A stretch of 9,994 nt of DNA from positions 1 through 9,994 of the forward strand of contig JBKHJZ010000123.1 in NCBI GenBank assembly GCA_046537875.1, given 5' to 3'. Below are positions 9,016 to 9,994 of this stretch, one piece after another. Position 1 is the stretch's first letter. Each line of letters begins with the position of its first letter. Position numbers and translations under genes: made by a program. Below the pieces are notes generated by a model that was given only the letters and a program-made list of their open reading frames with translations, made no database searches and was not told where the DNA came from. Source of the DNA: JBKHJZ01 sp046537875. GTDB lineage: Bacteria; Actinomycetota; Acidimicrobiia; Acidimicrobiales; VFJN01.

Positions 9016-9716
9016 CGCAGGTTCAGGTCGAGGCGCCCGACGAGGTTCGTCGGCGCCTCGTGCTCGCCCTCGACGTCGACGACGTCGTGGAGGCCGTGCG
9101 GCTCGTGCGCGAGCTGCGACCCTGGTTCGGCACGTTCAAGGTGGGGCTCGAGCTGTTCAGCGCTGCCGGACCCGACGCCGTCTCCGCGGTGCGCAACCAG
9201 GGGGTCGACGTCTTCCACGACGCGAAGCTGCACGACATACCGACCACCGTGGGGCGGGCGGCGCGGGTGCTGGGCACCCTCGGCGCCAGGTACGTCACCG
9301 TGCACGCGGCCGGCGGGCGCGCGATGGTGCGCGCCGCCGTCGAGGGCCTGCGGGAGGGCGCGGCGGCCGTGGACCTGCCCGCCCCCGGGGTGCTCGCCGT
9401 GTCGGTGCTGACCAGCACGCCCGAGGCGTCGGATCGGGTCATCCGCCAGCGGGTGGTCGACAGCCTCGAGGCGGGCGCCGCCGGCATCGTGTGCGCCACG
9501 CCCGATCTCGGTCTGGTGCGTCAGCTGGCACCGGCCGCGGTGCTCGTGACGCCCGGGATCCGGCCGGAGGGCGCCCCGGCCGACGACCAGGCGCGCGTCG
9601 CCACGCCACGCGCCGCCCTGGAGTCGGGTGCCGACCTCGTGGTGGTCGGCCGGCCGATCACCCGTGCCGAGGATCACGTCGCCGCCGCCCGCTCCCTCGT
9701 CTCGTCGATTCTTTGA
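9012..9716 (+). CDS. pyrF: Orotidine 5'-phosphate decarboxylase, short form
   Basis: Decarboxylates OMP to UMP, the last step of the pathway; 234 residues. The active-site signature DAKLHDIPTTV gives Asp70, Lys72 and Asp75, with Asp21 in LALDVDD and Lys43 in FKVGLELF, all family positions. VTPGIRP and VVVGRPIT near the C-terminus bind the phosphate. This is the short E. coli/Bacillus-like form with DxKxHDI, not the longer form with DxKRGDI found in mycobacteria and streptomycetes. The ATG overlaps the pyrD stop by three bases (ATGA), with GGAGG at 8997-9001, 10 bases upstream. It is the last pyr gene seen; pyrE does not follow within the window. A strong hairpin begins 4 bases after the stop, consistent with the end of the operon. 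Confidence 0.95.
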   Translation: MTQVQVEAPDEVRRRLVLALDVDDVVEAVRLVRELRPWFGTFKVGLELFSAAGPDAVSAVRNQGVDVFHDAKLHDIPTTVGRAARVLGTLGARYVTVHAAGGRAMVRAAVEGLREGAAAVDLPAPGVLAVSVLTSTPEASDRVIRQRVVDSLEAGAAGIVCATPDLGLVRQLAPAAVLVTPGIRPEGAPADDQARVATPRAALESGADLVVVGRPITRAEDHVAAARSLVSSIL

Positions 9717-9719
9717 CCG

Positions 9720-9744
9720 AGGGGGGAGGGAGACCCTCCCCCCT
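9720..9744 (+). terminator. operon terminator hairpin after pyrF
   Basis: AGGGGGGAGGG (9720-9730), loop AGA (9731-9733... using GGG/CCC closing pairs) and CCCTCCCCCCT (9734-9744) form a perfect 11-bp stem starting 4 bases after the pyrF stop. No T tract follows, as in many high-GC actinobacterial hairpin terminators, so a contribution from Rho is possible. Confidence 0.7.
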
Positions 9745-9766
9745 GCGGGCTCCCCCCACCTGTGGT

Positions 9767-9784
9767 CGCCGCCTGCCGGCGGCG
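9767..9784 (+). repeat. hairpin 2 of the pyrF downstream cluster
   Basis: CGCCGCC (9767-9773), loop TGCC (9774-9777) and GGCGGCG (9778-9784) form a perfect 7-bp stem. It is the second of four hairpins between 9720 and 9862. Confidence 0.4.
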
Positions 9785-9795
9785 TCGCCTTCCCG

Positions 9796-9827
9796 GTCGC
9801 TCGACCGGCCAAGCCGGATCGAGCGAC
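9796..9827 (+). repeat. hairpin 3 of the pyrF downstream cluster (14-bp stem)
   Basis: GTCGCTCGA (9796-9804) pairs with TCGAGCGAC (9819-9827), and CCGGC (9805-9809) with GCCGG (9813-9817). This leaves loop CAA and a single bulged A at 9818. Fourteen base pairs is far beyond chance for a 32-base stretch. It could be a second terminator (reading either way), an mRNA 3' end stabiliser, or a copy of a dispersed palindromic element. Confidence 0.55.
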
Positions 9828-9828
9828 G

Positions 9829-9862
9829 GCGGGGGGCTCCGGCGGGAGCCTCTGCCCCCCGC
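9829..9862 (+). repeat. hairpin 4 of the pyrF downstream cluster
   Basis: The inner stem GGCTCC (9835-9840), loop GGCG, GGAGCC (9845-9850) is extended by GCGGGG (9829-9834) with CCCCGC (9857-9862) across an unpaired TCTGCC (9851-9856). It starts 1 base after hairpin 3. Confidence 0.45.
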
Positions 9863-9994
9863 ACCCCCCGCCGGTTCGACGCGCGGCACGTGCCGACAGG
9901 TTCAGGCTTCGCGTACCCACGGGGAGCTGACCCGGTGCCGCGGGCGGTGGGGGTGGCATGGTGCGCGACCAGGGTGGCAGGGCGCGCTAGGGTG
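9863..9994 (+). other. non-coding stretch to the window edge, possible promoter at the end
   Basis: No ORF with family character is visible. It contains a perfect 12-bp palindrome, CGGCACGTGCCG (9884-9895). Near the edge, TAGGGT (9988-9993) could be a -10, with GCGACC (9965-9970) 17 bp upstream as a poor -35. That would suit a new transcription unit starting just beyond the window. In many actinobacteria the gene after pyrF is the integration host factor mihF followed by gmk; nothing here confirms that. Confidence 0.25.

Noticed and set aside
9958..9990. Ten-codon ORF starting ATG 9958
   Set aside because: Too short, no SD, no recognisable product, and it runs into the candidate -10 at the window edge.

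Overview
The window is a very GC-rich stretch with strong G/C bias at third codon positions. It is almost entirely one plus-strand operon for de novo pyrimidine (UMP) synthesis: pyrR-pyrB-pyrC-carA-carB-pyrD-pyrF. Gene order, base composition and sequence character suggest an actinomycetote, most likely a deep-branching lineage such as Acidimicrobiia. Against a typical streptomycete or mycobacterium, PyrD is the Cys-type class 1B enzyme and PyrF is the short form with a DxKxHDI active site. The taxon is an inference from the sequence alone.

Layout: 1-362 is the 3' end of a GNAT acetyltransferase gene. A candidate promoter (about 344-352) lies inside its last codons. The operon leader follows (359-418): an RNA hairpin that fits the PyrR-binding-loop pattern, a strong Shine-Dalgarno, and a UUG start for pyrR. 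An intrinsic-terminator-like hairpin with a U run (443-469) lies inside the first codons of pyrR. Next come pyrR (419-994), pyrB (994-2145), pyrC (2142-3437), carA (3490-4629), carB (4629-7967), pyrD (best start 8086, end 9015) and pyrF (9012-9716). Most junctions overlap by 1-4 bases, which implies translational coupling. Only two junctions are open. The 52-bp pyrC-carA gap holds a near-consensus ArgR operator and a possible internal promoter. The 118-bp carB-pyrD gap sits where pyrK lies in Firmicutes operons, and no pyrK is visible. After pyrF, 9717-9994 holds no convincing gene but contains four GC-rich hairpins in a row and a possible promoter at the window edge.

Pathway: CarA/CarB make carbamoyl phosphate, PyrB makes carbamoyl aspartate, PyrC closes it to dihydroorotate, PyrD oxidises that to orotate, and PyrF decarboxylates OMP to UMP. 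OMP synthesis (pyrE) and the PyrD electron-transfer partner (pyrK) are not in the window. PyrR probably senses UMP/UTP and acts on the leader. The ArgR-like site would let arginine adjust carAB separately, since carbamoyl phosphate also feeds arginine synthesis.

The enzymes are ordinary and I see no new defence, mobile or biosynthetic system. The interest lies in the regulation (a terminator nested in pyrR codons, ARG boxes before carA), the missing pyrK, and an 82-residue disordered tail on PyrB.
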